A DNA stretch of 64,000 nt from the NCBI RefSeq assembly GCF_013697085.1, contig NZ_JACEFT010000011.1, forward strand, positions 62,001 to 126,000, given 5' to 3'. The translations under genes and the position numbers were made by a program. The DNA comes from Billgrantia kenyensis (GTDB lineage: Bacteria; Pseudomonadota; Gammaproteobacteria; Pseudomonadales; Halomonadaceae). Below the pieces are notes generated by a model. That model saw only the letters and a list, made by a program, of their open reading frames with translations, searched no databases and had not been told where the DNA came from. Below, one piece after another: positions 20,196 to 30,158 of the stretch; the first letter of the stretch is position 1; the number at the start of each line of letters is the position of its first letter.

Positions 20196-21062
20196 TCAAC
20201 CATTCTCCCGCGGGTCATCCTGCCGGCCTTGACCTGTATCATGCTCCGTGCCGGAGCCGGCCTTGGGGCCGCAGCAGGCATCGACGTCGGAGAGGATGTC
20301 GGCAAAGTCCTCGTCGCGCAGTTCGGGCAGCTTGCCCTCACGGTAGCTGGCATCGAGCTTGCGCAGCGTGCCGCACATGCGCTCGATGCGTTCGTCCACC
20401 GCATGCATGTGGTCGAGCATGGCCTGGATCGAGCGGGCCACTGGATCGGGCATGTCCTCGCTCACGCCGTAGGCATCGAAACCGAACTTGCGGCGCATTG
20501 CCTCGCGGCGCTCCGGGTCGACCTCCAGCGCCTCGGCAGTGTCCGGGTCGGCGCGCTTGACGATCTTGCCGGGAATGCCAACCACCGTGGCGCCGGCAGG
20601 TACCTCCTTGGTTACCACGGCATTGGAGCCGACCTTGGCGCCCGCACCGACGCTAAATGGGCCGAGAATCTTGGCCCCCGCGCCGACGATGACGCCATCC
20701 TCCAGGGTGGGATGGCGCTTGCCCTTGTGCCAGCTGGTTCCTCCCAGGGTCACGCCCTGATAGAGCGTGACATCGTCGCCGACCTCGGCGGTCTCGCCGA
20801 TCACCACGCCCATGCCGTGATCGATGAAGAAGCGTCGGCCAATCCTTGCCCCGGGGTGGATCTCGATGCCGGTCAGCCAGCGCGAGAAGGTCGACAGGGT
20901 GCGCGCCAGCCACTTGAGCCGTTTCTCCCACAGCCAGTGGGCCATGCGATGCAGCAGCAGGGCATGCAGTCCTGGGTAGTTGGTCAGTACTTCCAGGAAG
21001 TTGCGTGCCGCCGGGTCGCGGGCGAAAACGCTATTGATGTCCTCGCGCAGTCGTTGAAACAT
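20196..21062 (-). CDS. cysE: Serine O-acetyltransferase
   Basis: A 288-residue enzyme making O-acetylserine for cysteine synthesis. A helical N-terminal domain is followed by a left-handed beta-helix with hexapeptide repeats ([25 protein letters not shown]) near residues 125-225. A roughly 80-residue C-terminal extension rich in charged residues ends with D-A-C-C. The start at 21062 (M-F-Q-R-L-R-E-D-I) is preferred over an ORF extension to 21188. Cysteine supply next to iscS is a common arrangement. Confidence 0.93.
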   Translation of the reverse strand: MFQRLREDINSVFARDPAARNFLEVLTNYPGLHALLLHRMAHWLWEKRLKWLARTLSTFSRWLTGIEIHPGARIGRRFFIDHGMGVVIGETAEVGDDVTLYQGVTLGGTSWHKGKRHPTLEDGVIVGAGAKILGPFSVGAGAKVGSNAVVTKEVPAGATVVGIPGKIVKRADPDTAEALEVDPERREAMRRKFGFDAYGVSEDMPDPVARSIQAMLDHMHAVDERIERMCGTLRKLDASYREGKLPELRDEDFADILSDVDACCGPKAGSGTEHDTGQGRQDDPRENG

Positions 21063-21192
21063 GCAGCGGTCCTTGGTGGCGATGAAGCGGCCTGGCTGTT
21101 GCGCAAGCAGTTCGAAACGGTGATGCATCCATATGGGGGCACCGAGGCTCCCTTGCAAGGGCATGCGTGCCCCGGCGGCAGACGTCATGCAC

Positions 21193-21975
21193 TCAAGCTT
21201 GCCGGTTGTCGCGCTGGCGCCCGCCTTCCGGAGTGCTTCCCCCGGCGGACTTCTCCGTTGCCGTCAGTATGCCACGCAGGATATTGAGTTCCATGCGCTC
21301 GGGGCGGGCGCGCAGGGTGAAGCGTCTCAGCCGGGCCATCAGCTGGCGCGGCAGCGCCGGGTCGTGAAAGCCGATGGTAATCAGGGTCCGCTCGAGGTGG
21401 GCGAAGTAGCCCTCCAGCTCCCCGTGGCTGGCCAGCGGCTGATGCGGTTCGTCTTCCTGCCCGGCATCGCTGCTGTCGGCTTCGAGCCAGGCCAGGCGGC
21501 ACTCGTAGGCCAGTACCTGAACTGCCGCAGCCAGGTTGAGCGAGCTGAAGTCCGAGTTGGTGGGGATGTGAACATGGGCGTGGCAGCGTTGCAGTTCGGC
21601 ATTGGTGAGCCCACTGTCTTCGCGGCCGAACACCAGTGCCACCCGCGACTCGGAGCCGGCGAGCTCCGTCGGCAGTCGTTCTCCCAGCGCACGCGGCGTG
21701 ATCATCGGCCAGGGCAGGGTGCGCGAGCGAGCGCTGGCGCCTACCGCCAGGGTGCAGTCGGCCACCGCTTCCTCCAGGGTCTCCACCACGGGAGCGGCGT
21801 GGACGATATGATCCGCCCCGGACGCTCGCGAGATGCTCTCGCTGGTCAGCGGCTGACAGCGAGGCGCCACCAGGGCCAGGTCGCCAAGCCCCATGTTGTG
21901 CATGGCGCGGGCTGTCGCACCGATATTGCCGGGGTGACTGGTGCCGATCAGCACGATACGAATGCGCTCGAGCAT
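21193..21975 (-). CDS. trmJ: tRNA (Cm32/Um32) 2'-O-methyltransferase TrmJ
   Basis: A 260-residue SPOUT-family methyltransferase. The N-terminal segment [21 protein letters not shown] is diagnostic, as are [11 protein letters not shown] and the knot segment [10 protein letters not shown]. It modifies position 32 of several tRNAs. It lies 131 bases upstream of cysE on the same strand and is divergent from suhB; the 189-base gap between them should hold both promoters. Confidence 0.95.
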   Translation of the reverse strand: MLERIRIVLIGTSHPGNIGATARAMHNMGLGDLALVAPRCQPLTSESISRASGADHIVHAAPVVETLEEAVADCTLAVGASARSRTLPWPMITPRALGERLPTELAGSESRVALVFGREDSGLTNAELQRCHAHVHIPTNSDFSSLNLAAAVQVLAYECRLAWLEADSSDAGQEDEPHQPLASHGELEGYFAHLERTLITIGFHDPALPRQLMARLRRFTLRARPERMELNILRGILTATEKSAGGSTPEGGRQRDNRQA

Positions 21976-22164
21976 GCGGGACTGCCTTTAGCATTGAGGA
22001 ATCTTTGGACGGGTGAGTCTAGCATGCCTGAGGTTGCCAATGGCGCATCTGCCGTGATTCTGCTAGGATGCGCGCCACGCGTTCGACCGTACTCCCTGCT
22101 CGACCCGGGCTCGACGTTCGAACTAGCCTGTTCTTTAACATCACCGACGCTCCAAGGCCCGATC

Positions 22165-22959
22165 ATGCATCCGATGGTCCAATTCGCCCTGCGCGCCACG
22201 CGCAGCGCCGCCGAACAGTTTCTGCGCATACGTGAGCGCATCGAGAATGCTCACGAGGAACACAATATTGAGCGCTTGCTGGAAGACACCGCTCGTAATG
22301 CCGAGACGCTGATCGTTCGTCAGCTCAGCCGCGGCTACCCCCAGCACGGGGTCATCGGCCGTTTCACGCCCCACCGCGCCGGCGAAGGCGAGGGCCGCGA
22401 CATCGAATGGCGTATCGAGCCCTTTCATGGCTACTCCAGCCTGGGCGTTGCCGGCAGCGGCTTTGCCCTGTCGGTGGTATGCCTGGTAAAGGGTCGCCCG
22501 GAGCATGCGGTGGTGATCTGCCCCTACAGCGACAATGAATACCTGACCAGCCGCGGCCGCGGTGCCCAGCACAACGGCAAGCGTATCCGTGTGCCCAAGA
22601 CCAGCACGATCCTGGGATCTCGCGTCGCCATGAGCCTGCCCGAGAGCTGGCAGCGTTCCCGCCACCTGCCTGCCTACCTCACCTTGATCGAGCAGCTCGG
22701 CCCTCAGGTCGACACGCAGCTGGCCACGGGTAGTGGCCTGCTCGACATAGCCGAGTTGGCCTCGGGACGCGTCGATGCTGCCTTCGTACTGGGTCTGGAG
22801 GAGCAGGACCGCCTGGTCGGCACGCTGTTGCTCAAGGAGGCTGGCGCGCTGATGGGCACGCCCGACGGCCAGCCCAGCGTCGAGCCCGAAGGCCAGCTGA
22901 TGGCCGCCGGCCCGCGCCTGTACAAGGCCCTGGTGCAGCAGCTCAAGCCGCATTTCTAG
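22165..22959 (+). CDS. suhB: SuhB-like inositol monophosphatase-family protein, catalytic residues degenerate
   Basis: A 264-residue protein whose start M-H-P-M-V-Q-F-A-L-R-A and position beside trmJ mark it as the SuhB orthologue. SuhB acts in rRNA antitermination and ribosome assembly as well as being a phosphatase. Compared with remembered E. coli SuhB, the I-x-E-E-S metal-ligand motif is replaced by V-I-G-R-F-T (about residue 62) and D-P-L-D-G-T-T-N-F by E-P-F-H-G-Y-S-S-L (about 82), while the late Asp in E-E-Q-D-R-L-V-G is kept. It is therefore probably inactive as a phosphatase. The frame stays open upstream to 21133, but that stretch is antisense to trmJ. Confidence 0.88.
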   Translation: MHPMVQFALRATRSAAEQFLRIRERIENAHEEHNIERLLEDTARNAETLIVRQLSRGYPQHGVIGRFTPHRAGEGEGRDIEWRIEPFHGYSSLGVAGSGFALSVVCLVKGRPEHAVVICPYSDNEYLTSRGRGAQHNGKRIRVPKTSTILGSRVAMSLPESWQRSRHLPAYLTLIEQLGPQVDTQLATGSGLLDIAELASGRVDAAFVLGLEEQDRLVGTLLLKEAGALMGTPDGQPSVEPEGQLMAAGPRLYKALVQQLKPHF

Positions 22960-22978
22960 CGTCACTCCGGCCTGAAAG

Positions 22979-23015
22979 GAAACCGCCCCCGCAGCATCGC
23001 TGCGGGGGCGGTTTC
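22979..23015. terminator. Strong bidirectional terminator between suhB and secF
   Basis: A perfect 15-bp GC-rich stem (GAAACCGCCCCCGCA and its complement) with a 7-base loop, flanked by an A-run/T-run type edge (GAAA before, TTTC after), lies 20 bases after the suhB stop and 23 bases before the end of convergent secF. It fits a rho-independent terminator serving both strands. Confidence 0.85.
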
Positions 23016-23037
23016 GTTCTGGCCAGGGATCACTACC

Positions 23038-23967
23038 TTACGGCAGCTCCTCCTCGCCTTCTTCCAGGTCTTCCTTCTTCGGCGGAATGAGGTCCTTGCG
23101 CTCCAGCTTCACGGCCAGCAGTAGGGCCGCCGCCACGTAGATGGAGGAGAAGGTACCCACCAGCACACCGAGGATAAGGGCGATGGAGAAGTAGTGGATC
23201 ATGTCGCCGCCCAGCAGCAGCAGCGCCATCAGCACCAGCAAGGTGGTACCAGACGTTGCCAGCGTGCGGGACAGGGTGAGGTTGATCGCTTCATTGAATA
23301 TCGCCGGCATGTCGTCGATTCGCGAGGTGCGGATCGTCTCGCGGATGCGGTCGTAGACGACGATGGTATCGTTGAGCGAATAGCCGATCACCGCCAGCAG
23401 AGCCGCCATTACGGTGAGGTCGAAGTCGAACTGGAACAGCGAGAAGATGCCGACCACGATGATCACGTCGTGGAACAGCGCCAGCACGGCGCCGAGGGCG
23501 AACTTGTACTGGAAGCGGAAGGCGACGTAGAGCATCACCACGCCCAGTGCCACCAGCAGCCCCAGGCCGCTCTGGTCGCGCAGCTGCTCGCCGACCTGGG
23601 CGCCGACGAACTCGGCGCGTACCAGCTCCACGGCATCGCCTTCGGCGCGCAGCAGGCCGACCACCTGCTCGCCGACGTCGGGGTCGAAGTCCTGCTGCAG
23701 GCGAATCAGTACCTCGGTGGAGGCGCCAAAGGTTTGCACCGCAACGTCGCGGAAGCCGGCCTGCTCGAGGATCTGGCGAATGGCGTCAAGCGAAGGAGCC
23801 ACGCCGTAACGGACTTCGACCAGCGTGCCGCCGGTGAAGTCCAGCCCCAGGTTGAGCTGCTGGAACAGCAGCGAGACGATCGACGCCACGATAAGCACCG
23901 CCGAGATCGCGAAGGCGACCCGGCGCTTGCCCATGAAGTCGAACTGTCGGTTGATGAGGGTCTTCAT
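23038..23967 (-). CDS. secF: Protein translocase subunit SecF
   Basis: A 309-residue RND-type inner-membrane protein that pairs with SecD to drive late steps of export with the proton gradient. A first span near 15-35 is followed by the periplasmic L-D-F-T-G-G-T-L-V-E-V motif, then five spans near the C-terminus with the G-Y-S-L-N-D-T-I-V-V-Y-D-R-I-R-E motif. The start is the ATG at 23967 (M-K-T-L-I-N-R-Q-F). It lies 22 bases after secD. Confidence 0.96.
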   Translation of the reverse strand: MKTLINRQFDFMGKRRVAFAISAVLIVASIVSLLFQQLNLGLDFTGGTLVEVRYGVAPSLDAIRQILEQAGFRDVAVQTFGASTEVLIRLQQDFDPDVGEQVVGLLRAEGDAVELVRAEFVGAQVGEQLRDQSGLGLLVALGVVMLYVAFRFQYKFALGAVLALFHDVIIVVGIFSLFQFDFDLTVMAALLAVIGYSLNDTIVVYDRIRETIRTSRIDDMPAIFNEAINLTLSRTLATSGTTLLVLMALLLLGGDMIHYFSIALILGVLVGTFSSIYVAAALLLAVKLERKDLIPPKKEDLEEGEEELP

Positions 23968-23989
23968 AACCACCTCGGATTGGTGAGCG

Positions 23990-25840
23990 TTAGATCCACA
24001 GCTTCTTGACCGGTTTGCCGCCATAGGTGAGATTCACCATCGAGCGGGTCACCAGCAGAGCCGTGAACAACGAGGTCATAATCCCCAGCGACAGGGTCAC
24101 GGCGAAGCCCTTGACCGGGCCGGTGCCGATCGAGAACAGGATGACCGCCACCAGCAGGGTGGTAATGTTGGCGTCGACGATCGAACTGAAGGCGCGCTCG
24201 TAGCCGGCGTGGATCGCCTGCTGTATCGACAGGCCTCCCCTCAGTTCCTCGCGTATTCGCTCGAATATCAGCACGTTGGCGTCCACCGCCATACCCAGTG
24301 TCAGCACGATACCGGCGATACCCGGCAGGGTCAGGGTGGCGCCAAGCAGTGACATGGCGGCGATCAGCAGCGTCAGGTTCAGCGCCAGCGCCACGTTGGC
24401 GAAGATGCCGAATACCTTGTAGCGAATCAGCATGAACAGCACGACCAGCACCAGGCCGATCTGCACAGACATCACCCCGCGGGCAATGTTCTCGGCACCC
24501 AGGCTCGGGCCGATGGTGCGTTCCTGGACGAAGTAGATCGGTGCCGCCAGCGAGCCGGAGCGCAGCAGCAGGGCCAGTTCGCCCGCCTCGGTGGGGGAAT
24601 CGAGCCCGGTAATGCGGAAGCTGTTACCCAGCGCACTCTGGATGGTGGCCAGGCTGATCAGGCCGCGTTCGGTATAGGGCTCGCGAATGGTGACTTCTTC
24701 ACCGTCCTCCATCACTACCCGGTCGCGAGTCTTGTGCTCGATGAACAGCACCGCCATGTTACGGCCGATGTTGGTGCGGGTGGCGCGGTTCATCAGCGTG
24801 CCGCCGGTGCCGTCAAGGTTGATGTTGACCTGAGGACGGCCGTTCTCGTCGAAGCTGCGGTTGGCGCTGGAGACGCTATCGCCGGTGATGATCACGTCGC
24901 GCATCAGGTCGGCGGTGCGATTGGGGTCGTTGCGGAAGGTGAAGGTCTCGGTCTCGGCGTCGGGGGTGTCCGGGCGCGCCTCGAGGCGGAACTCGAGGTT
25001 GGCGGTGGCACCTACCACGCGCTTGGCGGCCACGGTGTCCTGTACGCCGGGCAATTCGACCACGATGCGGTCCGGCCCCTGGCGCTGCACCAGCGGCTCT
25101 GCCACGCCCAGCTCGTCCACCCGGTTGCGCAGGGTGGTAAGGTTCTGGTTGATGGCGTAGTCCTGGATCTCGTTGACCGCCTGGTCGGTCAGCGTCATCA
25201 CCAGCAGCGAAGCGCGCCCTTCCTCCTCGCTGGAGAAATCGAAGTCGCGGAACTCGCGGCTGATCAGCCGGCGTGCCGTGTCGCGATCCTCGTCATTGGT
25301 GAAGGTGATGGTAAGGGTGCGGCCGTCGATATCCGTGCCGCGGTAGCGAATGCGCTCGCTGCGCAGCTGCTCGCGCATGGCGCTGGCATTGACCTCCAGG
25401 CGCTGGGTCACGGCGGCGTCCATGTCCACTTCGAGCAGGAAGTGCACGCCACCGCGTAGATCCAGGCCGAGGGTCATGGGGGTGGCAGCGAGGCTCTGCA
25501 GCCACGCAGGCGTGGACTCTGCCAGATTGAGCGCCACCACGAAGTCGTCGCCGAGCTGTTCGCTCAGCAGGTCGCGAGTGCGCAGCTGGTGATCGGCGTC
25601 ATCGAGGCGGATCAGAACGCTGGTGTCCTCGCGCTCGATGGCCCTGATGCCGATGCCGGCATCGCGCAGGGTCTGCTGCACTTGTTCGAGCTGAGTGTCG
25701 TCCAGGGTGGTATCGCCCTGGACGCTGCTGATCTGCACTGCCGGGTCCTCGGGGTAGAGGTTGGGCAGCGAGTAGACGATGCCGCCGAGCAGCACGATGA
25801 GTATCAGCAGATACTTCCATAAGGGATAACGGTTGAGCAT
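23990..25840 (-). CDS. secD: Protein translocase subunit SecD
   Basis: A 616-residue RND-type inner-membrane protein. The first span is near residue 8-25. The periplasmic region has the family motifs L-G-L-D-L-R-G-G-V-H-F and E-L-P-G-V-Q-D. The C-terminal spans include G-M-A-V-D-A-N-V-L-I-F-E-R-I-R-E-E. It forms the SecDF complex with SecF and is followed by it. Confidence 0.97.
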   Translation of the reverse strand: MLNRYPLWKYLLILIVLLGGIVYSLPNLYPEDPAVQISSVQGDTTLDDTQLEQVQQTLRDAGIGIRAIEREDTSVLIRLDDADHQLRTRDLLSEQLGDDFVVALNLAESTPAWLQSLAATPMTLGLDLRGGVHFLLEVDMDAAVTQRLEVNASAMREQLRSERIRYRGTDIDGRTLTITFTNDEDRDTARRLISREFRDFDFSSEEEGRASLLVMTLTDQAVNEIQDYAINQNLTTLRNRVDELGVAEPLVQRQGPDRIVVELPGVQDTVAAKRVVGATANLEFRLEARPDTPDAETETFTFRNDPNRTADLMRDVIITGDSVSSANRSFDENGRPQVNINLDGTGGTLMNRATRTNIGRNMAVLFIEHKTRDRVVMEDGEEVTIREPYTERGLISLATIQSALGNSFRITGLDSPTEAGELALLLRSGSLAAPIYFVQERTIGPSLGAENIARGVMSVQIGLVLVVLFMLIRYKVFGIFANVALALNLTLLIAAMSLLGATLTLPGIAGIVLTLGMAVDANVLIFERIREELRGGLSIQQAIHAGYERAFSSIVDANITTLLVAVILFSIGTGPVKGFAVTLSLGIMTSLFTALLVTRSMVNLTYGGKPVKKLWI

Positions 25841-25993
25841 GGGAGCCCTGCCTAGGTTGCGTAAAAAAGGCTACAGGACGGCAGTGCGGCCGCATGTCCC
25901 GACCCGCGGGGTCGAGGAGCATCCGGCCGCCAGGCGACCCCCGCCGTTACCCGGCTCGGTAAGAGCCAACGGCAAGGGCGAGGAGCGTCGACG

Positions 25994-26323
25994 TCAGATG
26001 GACTTGATGGTGCCCTTGGGCAGTACGTTGGCCACTGCATTCTTCTGCACGTTGACTTCGGTGTTGTCGGCCACTTCCAGGGAGATGAATTCGTCACCCA
26101 CCTTGGTAATGCGACCCACCAGGCCACCGCCGATCACTACCTCGTCGCCCTTGGACAGGCCGCCGACCAGTTCGCGGTGCTGCTTGGCCCGCTTGGCCTG
26201 GGGACGCCACAGCAGGAAGTAGAAGATCAGCACGAAACCGACCAGCATGATGATCTGGGCCATACCGCCGCCTGCGGCGCCGGCATCCTGGGCCATGGCC
26301 GGAGAGATGAAGAAATCCAGCAT
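25994..26323 (-). CDS. yajC: Preprotein translocase subunit YajC
   Basis: A 109-residue single-span membrane protein that associates with SecDF. The span (I-I-M-L-V-G-F-V-L-I-F-Y-F-L-L-W-R-P-Q) is typical, followed by the cytoplasmic L-S-K-G-D-E-V-V-I-G-G-G-L-V-G segment. The ATG at 26323 has AGGAGA upstream; the open frame extends 32 residues further without family resemblance. It lies between tgt and secD, the normal order. Confidence 0.96.
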   Translation of the reverse strand: MLDFFISPAMAQDAGAAGGGMAQIIMLVGFVLIFYFLLWRPQAKRAKQHRELVGGLSKGDEVVIGGGLVGRITKVGDEFISLEVADNTEVNVQKNAVANVLPKGTIKSI

Positions 26324-26415
26324 GAGAAGCGTATCTCCTGAAGGTAAGTTGGGTAGCGAATGAGAGTGCTGCAGACGGCCGGTGCGCTCAGCGATCCAGG
26401 CGACCAGCCGGTCGT

Positions 26416-27600
<1,185 letters not shown>

Positions 27601-27633
27601 TCAGGAATTCTGGGTTCGAGGAGCGCTTGCGGC

Positions 27634-28674
27634 TCAGGAACGCTTGCGGGTCAACAGCATGGCATCCCCATAGCTGAAGAAGGCGTAGCGTTCGGCCACG
27701 GCCTCGCGATAGGCCGCCATGGTGGTCTCATAGCCGGTGAACGAGGAGACCAGCATCAGCAGCGTCGACTCGGGTAGATGGAAGTTGGTGATCAGCGCAT
27801 CCACGCAGCGCCACTCGTAGCCGGGGTAGATATAGATGTCGGTCTCGCCGCTGTAGGGCGCGATGCGGCCGTCGGCGCTCTTGGCGCAGGCACTCTCCAG
27901 GCAACGCACGCTGGTGGTGCCCACGGCAATCACTCGGCGCCCGGCCGCCTGGGCAGCGCGTACCTTGGCGCAGGCCGCTTCGCCCACCTCGATCCACTCG
28001 CTGTGCATCTTGTGCTCGCGGATGTCCTCCGTGCGCACTGGCTGGAAGGTGCCGGCACCCACGTGCAGGGTGACGAAGGCACTGTCGACCCCCTTCGCTG
28101 CCAGGCGCTCCAGCAGCGGCTCGTCGAAATGCAGCCCGGCGGTGGGGGCTGCCACGGCGCCGTCGCGACGGGCGTAGACGGTCTGATAGCGGTCGCGGTC
28201 GGCAAGCTCGTCCTCACGATCGATGTAGGGCGGCAGCGGCATGTGGCCATGGCGCTCCAGCAGCTCGATCAGCGGCGTCTCGCCGAGGAAGCGTAGCTCG
28301 AACAGCGCCTCGCGGCGCCCTTCGACCACGGCTCGAATATCGCCCTCGAAGATCAGCTCGGTACCGGGCTTGGGTGACTTGCTGGCGCGAATGTGGGCCA
28401 GCCCCCGCTGTGCATCCAGCGGGCGTTCCAGCAGCATCTCCACCTTGCCGCCACTGGCCTTGTAGCCATGCAGGCGCGCCGGAATCACCCGGGTGTCGTT
28501 GAATACCAGCAGGTCGCCCGGTTCGAGCAGCTCGACCAGGTCGGTGAAGTGGCGATGAGCAAGCCCACCCGTTTCGCCGTCGACACATAGCAGACGACAG
28601 TCGCTGCGCCGCTCGGACGGGTAGCGGGCAATCAGCTCTTCGGGGAGCTCATAGTGGAAGTCGGCGAGCTGCAT
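27634..28674 (-). CDS. queA: S-adenosylmethionine:tRNA ribosyltransferase-isomerase
   Basis: A 346-residue enzyme that makes epoxyqueuosine in tRNA, acting after tgt. The N-terminus [16 protein letters not shown] is characteristic, as are A-A-P-T-A-G-L-H-F and the late [10 protein letters not shown]. The ATG at 28674 was chosen from this N-terminus; the frame remains open for 21 residues upstream. It heads the queA-tgt-yajC-secDF block and is divergent from tRNA-Leu. Confidence 0.97.
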   Translation of the reverse strand: MQLADFHYELPEELIARYPSERRSDCRLLCVDGETGGLAHRHFTDLVELLEPGDLLVFNDTRVIPARLHGYKASGGKVEMLLERPLDAQRGLAHIRASKSPKPGTELIFEGDIRAVVEGRREALFELRFLGETPLIELLERHGHMPLPPYIDREDELADRDRYQTVYARRDGAVAAPTAGLHFDEPLLERLAAKGVDSAFVTLHVGAGTFQPVRTEDIREHKMHSEWIEVGEAACAKVRAAQAAGRRVIAVGTTSVRCLESACAKSADGRIAPYSGETDIYIYPGYEWRCVDALITNFHLPESTLLMLVSSFTGYETTMAAYREAVAERYAFFSYGDAMLLTRKRS

Positions 28675-28813
28675 GCAGGTCGGATCCGAGAAGAGGTCGA
28701 TCGGGGCGGCCGCGGGGCAGCCGGAAACAGCGGGCAAGGATACCGAAAAACGGCCCTCGCGTCAGGTCTTGCCGATTGACCTGCCGCACCGGCCACGTAT
28801 AATGCTCGGCGCT

Positions 28814-28900
28814 GCCGGCGTGGCGGAATTGGTAGACGCAGCGGATTCAAAATCCGCCGGGTGCAAGCCCTTGTCGGTTCGAGTCCGACCGCCGGTACCA
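28814..28900 (+). tRNA. tRNA-Leu (anticodon CAA)
   Basis: The 87-base sequence folds as a class II tRNA. The acceptor stem is GCCGGCG paired with CGCCGGT. The anticodon stem-loop GCGGA-TTCAAAA-TCCGC gives anticodon CAA. It has a variable arm, the T-loop GGTTCGAGTCC and an encoded CCA end. It reads UUG codons. The last 59 bases, from the anticodon stem to CCA, form the left attachment site of the integrated element. Confidence 0.95.
28842..28900 (+). repeat. Left attachment site (59-bp direct repeat within tRNA-Leu)
   Basis: Identical, base for base over 59 positions, to 46199-46257. It begins in the anticodon stem and ends with the tRNA CCA, so insertion leaves the tRNA intact. Sequence differs on both sides of the repeat, which sets its limits. 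Confidence 0.92.
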
Positions 28901-28906
28901 CTTGAA

Positions 28907-28932
28907 AAACAGTCGCTTACGAGCGGCTGTTT
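28907..28932 (+). terminator. Hairpin after tRNA-Leu, element-borne copy
   Basis: A 10-bp stem (AAACAGTCGC with GCGGCTGTTT, one G-T pair) lies seven bases after the tRNA CCA and is followed by GTGTTTCT. It lies inside the element and resembles the hairpin after the right attachment site (46274-46301), so the element appears to provide a substitute terminator for the tRNA gene. Confidence 0.6.
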
Positions 28933-28953
28933 GTGTTTCTACCCTCCCTATTT

Positions 28954-29970
28954 CTAGTGTGTGGTCGCAGTTTGGTCGCAGAAGGCCCCGCTCAAGCTCG
29001 GCAGGCGGGAGCCGATATCGTCCAGTCCCGCATCGAACACGTGCGAGTAGCGGCTGGTGACGATCAGGCTGGAATGCCCCAGCAGATCGCGCACCGTGGT
29101 CATGCTCTCACCGGCCTGGGCCAGCATGCTGGCATAGCTGTGGCGCAGGTCGTGGAAGCGCAGGTCGGGCCGCCCCACGGACTGGCGAGCATGTTCCCAC
29201 ACCGTTCGCAACCGATGATAGGTCGTAGCGAACGGCAGCTCCTCCAGCCATGCCCGGGCGTCCTCTGGTACCGGTACCACCCGTGCCTTGCCGCTCTTCG
29301 TCTGGTCTGGTCGCAGCAGAATGCGACCACCTTGGACGTTCTGAGGGTCCAGAGCCAGCAGCTCACCCTGACGTAGCCCGGTGAGCGCTGCCAGGGCGAT
29401 CACCCGCTTCTCCACAATCGAGTGATCGGGGATGGCTTGCAGGAGCTGACTTACCTGCTCGATGGTCAGGTACACATGCCGTTCGTTCTTAGGCATCTTC
29501 TTGCGGATCTTGTCGCCCAGGGGGCGATCCAGCCATCCCCATTCCCGATAGGCAAGGTTCAGCACCCGCTTGACCACCTGCAGATGATTGTTGATGGTGC
29601 TCTGCGCGCGCCCCTGCTTGCGAAGGTCTCGGGCCATCTCGCGAGCCTTATCGACGCTGTCCATTCCGAGCTGTACCCGGTCGCCCATGTAGCGAGCCAC
29701 CGGGCGGATGGCCTTCGCCTGACTGGCCACGTCGTACTCGTCGATCCATCGTTCAAGCCCCTCGATGAAGGTGCGCCGCGGTTGGCGCCCCATCGCTTCA
29801 CCCTGGAAAGCCGCTTCGTTCAGCTCTGCCTGACGCTTCGCTGCGTATTCCCGCGCCTGGCGCTCCCCCTCTCGATTCCCCGCAAACGTTCGTTGATATC
29901 GGTGACCCTGGTACGTTTCCGTGACCACCCACCGGTTCCTCTTTTCCCTGTATCTGACTGTGATTCCCAT
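28954..29970 (-). CDS. int: Tyrosine recombinase / integrase
   Basis: A 338-residue phage-type integrase. An N-terminal arm-binding region (T-Y-Q-G-H-R-Y-Q-R-T-F) and SAM-like core-binding domain (about 75-165) precede the catalytic domain. Catalytic residues are visible: Arg in A-L-T-G-L-R-Q-G-E near 200, H-D-L-R-H near 273, the G-H-S-S histidine near 296, and the nucleophile Tyr in S-R-Y-S-H near 307. The gene sits 53 bases from the tRNA attachment site with its 3' end facing it. Its last codons overlap a tandem GGTCGCAG repeat also found at the right end. The start is the ATG at 29970, preceded by GAGGA. Confidence 0.95.
   Translation of the reverse strand: MGITVRYREKRNRWVVTETYQGHRYQRTFAGNREGERQAREYAAKRQAELNEAAFQGEAMGRQPRRTFIEGLERWIDEYDVASQAKAIRPVARYMGDRVQLGMDSVDKAREMARDLRKQGRAQSTINNHLQVVKRVLNLAYREWGWLDRPLGDKIRKKMPKNERHVYLTIEQVSQLLQAIPDHSIVEKRVIALAALTGLRQGELLALDPQNVQGGRILLRPDQTKSGKARVVPVPEDARAWLEELPFATTYHRLRTVWEHARQSVGRPDLRFHDLRHSYASMLAQAGESMTTVRDLLGHSSLIVTSRYSHVFDAGLDDIGSRLPSLSGAFCDQTATTH
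28960..28982. repeat. Possible integrase arm-site pair, left end
   Basis: A 23-base sequence holding two copies of TGGTCGCAG spaced 11 bases apart. The same 23 bases occur at 46075-46097, just inside the right end, in the same orientation. It overlaps the 3' end of int. Function as integrase or excisionase binding sites is inferred from position and symmetry. Confidence 0.6.
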
Positions 29971-30158
29971 GTTTCGCGATCCTCAGGCAGAGGGCCGCGC
30001 TTGCAGCTCTCAGCGTACCTCTCCACTGCGCTCCGCTCAAAGCGAACCGCACTGCCGATCTGAACGAAGCCTATGCGATGCTTGTTGCCGTACACCCAGC
30101 TCGGGCTCATACCCAGCCATTCAGCTACCTGCTCGGGTCGTAGTAGTGCTTCGGCCAT
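29820..30158 (-). CDS. AlpA/excisionase-like helix-turn-helix protein
   Basis: A 112-residue protein starting M-A-E-A-L-L-R-P-E-Q-V-A-E-W-L-G-M-S. Residues 5-60 form a MerR/AlpA-like winged helix (L-R-P-E-Q-V-A-E-W-L, then I-G-S-A-V-R-F-E-R-S-A-V), typical of excisionases and regulators beside integrases. The C-terminal half is basic and overlaps the first 151 bases of int in another frame. The ATG at 30158 is used; the frame continues 20 residues upstream without support. It probably directs excision or controls int expression. Confidence 0.75.
   Translation of the reverse strand: MAEALLRPEQVAEWLGMSPSWVYGNKHRIGFVQIGSAVRFERSAVERYAESCKRGPLPEDRETWESQSDTGKRGTGGWSRKRTRVTDINERLRGIERGSARRGNTQRSVRQS

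Noticed and set aside
21133-22164. Upstream extension of the suhB frame to 608 codons
   Set aside because: The extra part is antisense to trmJ and has no family pattern. SuhB's own N-terminus M-H-P-M starts at 22165.
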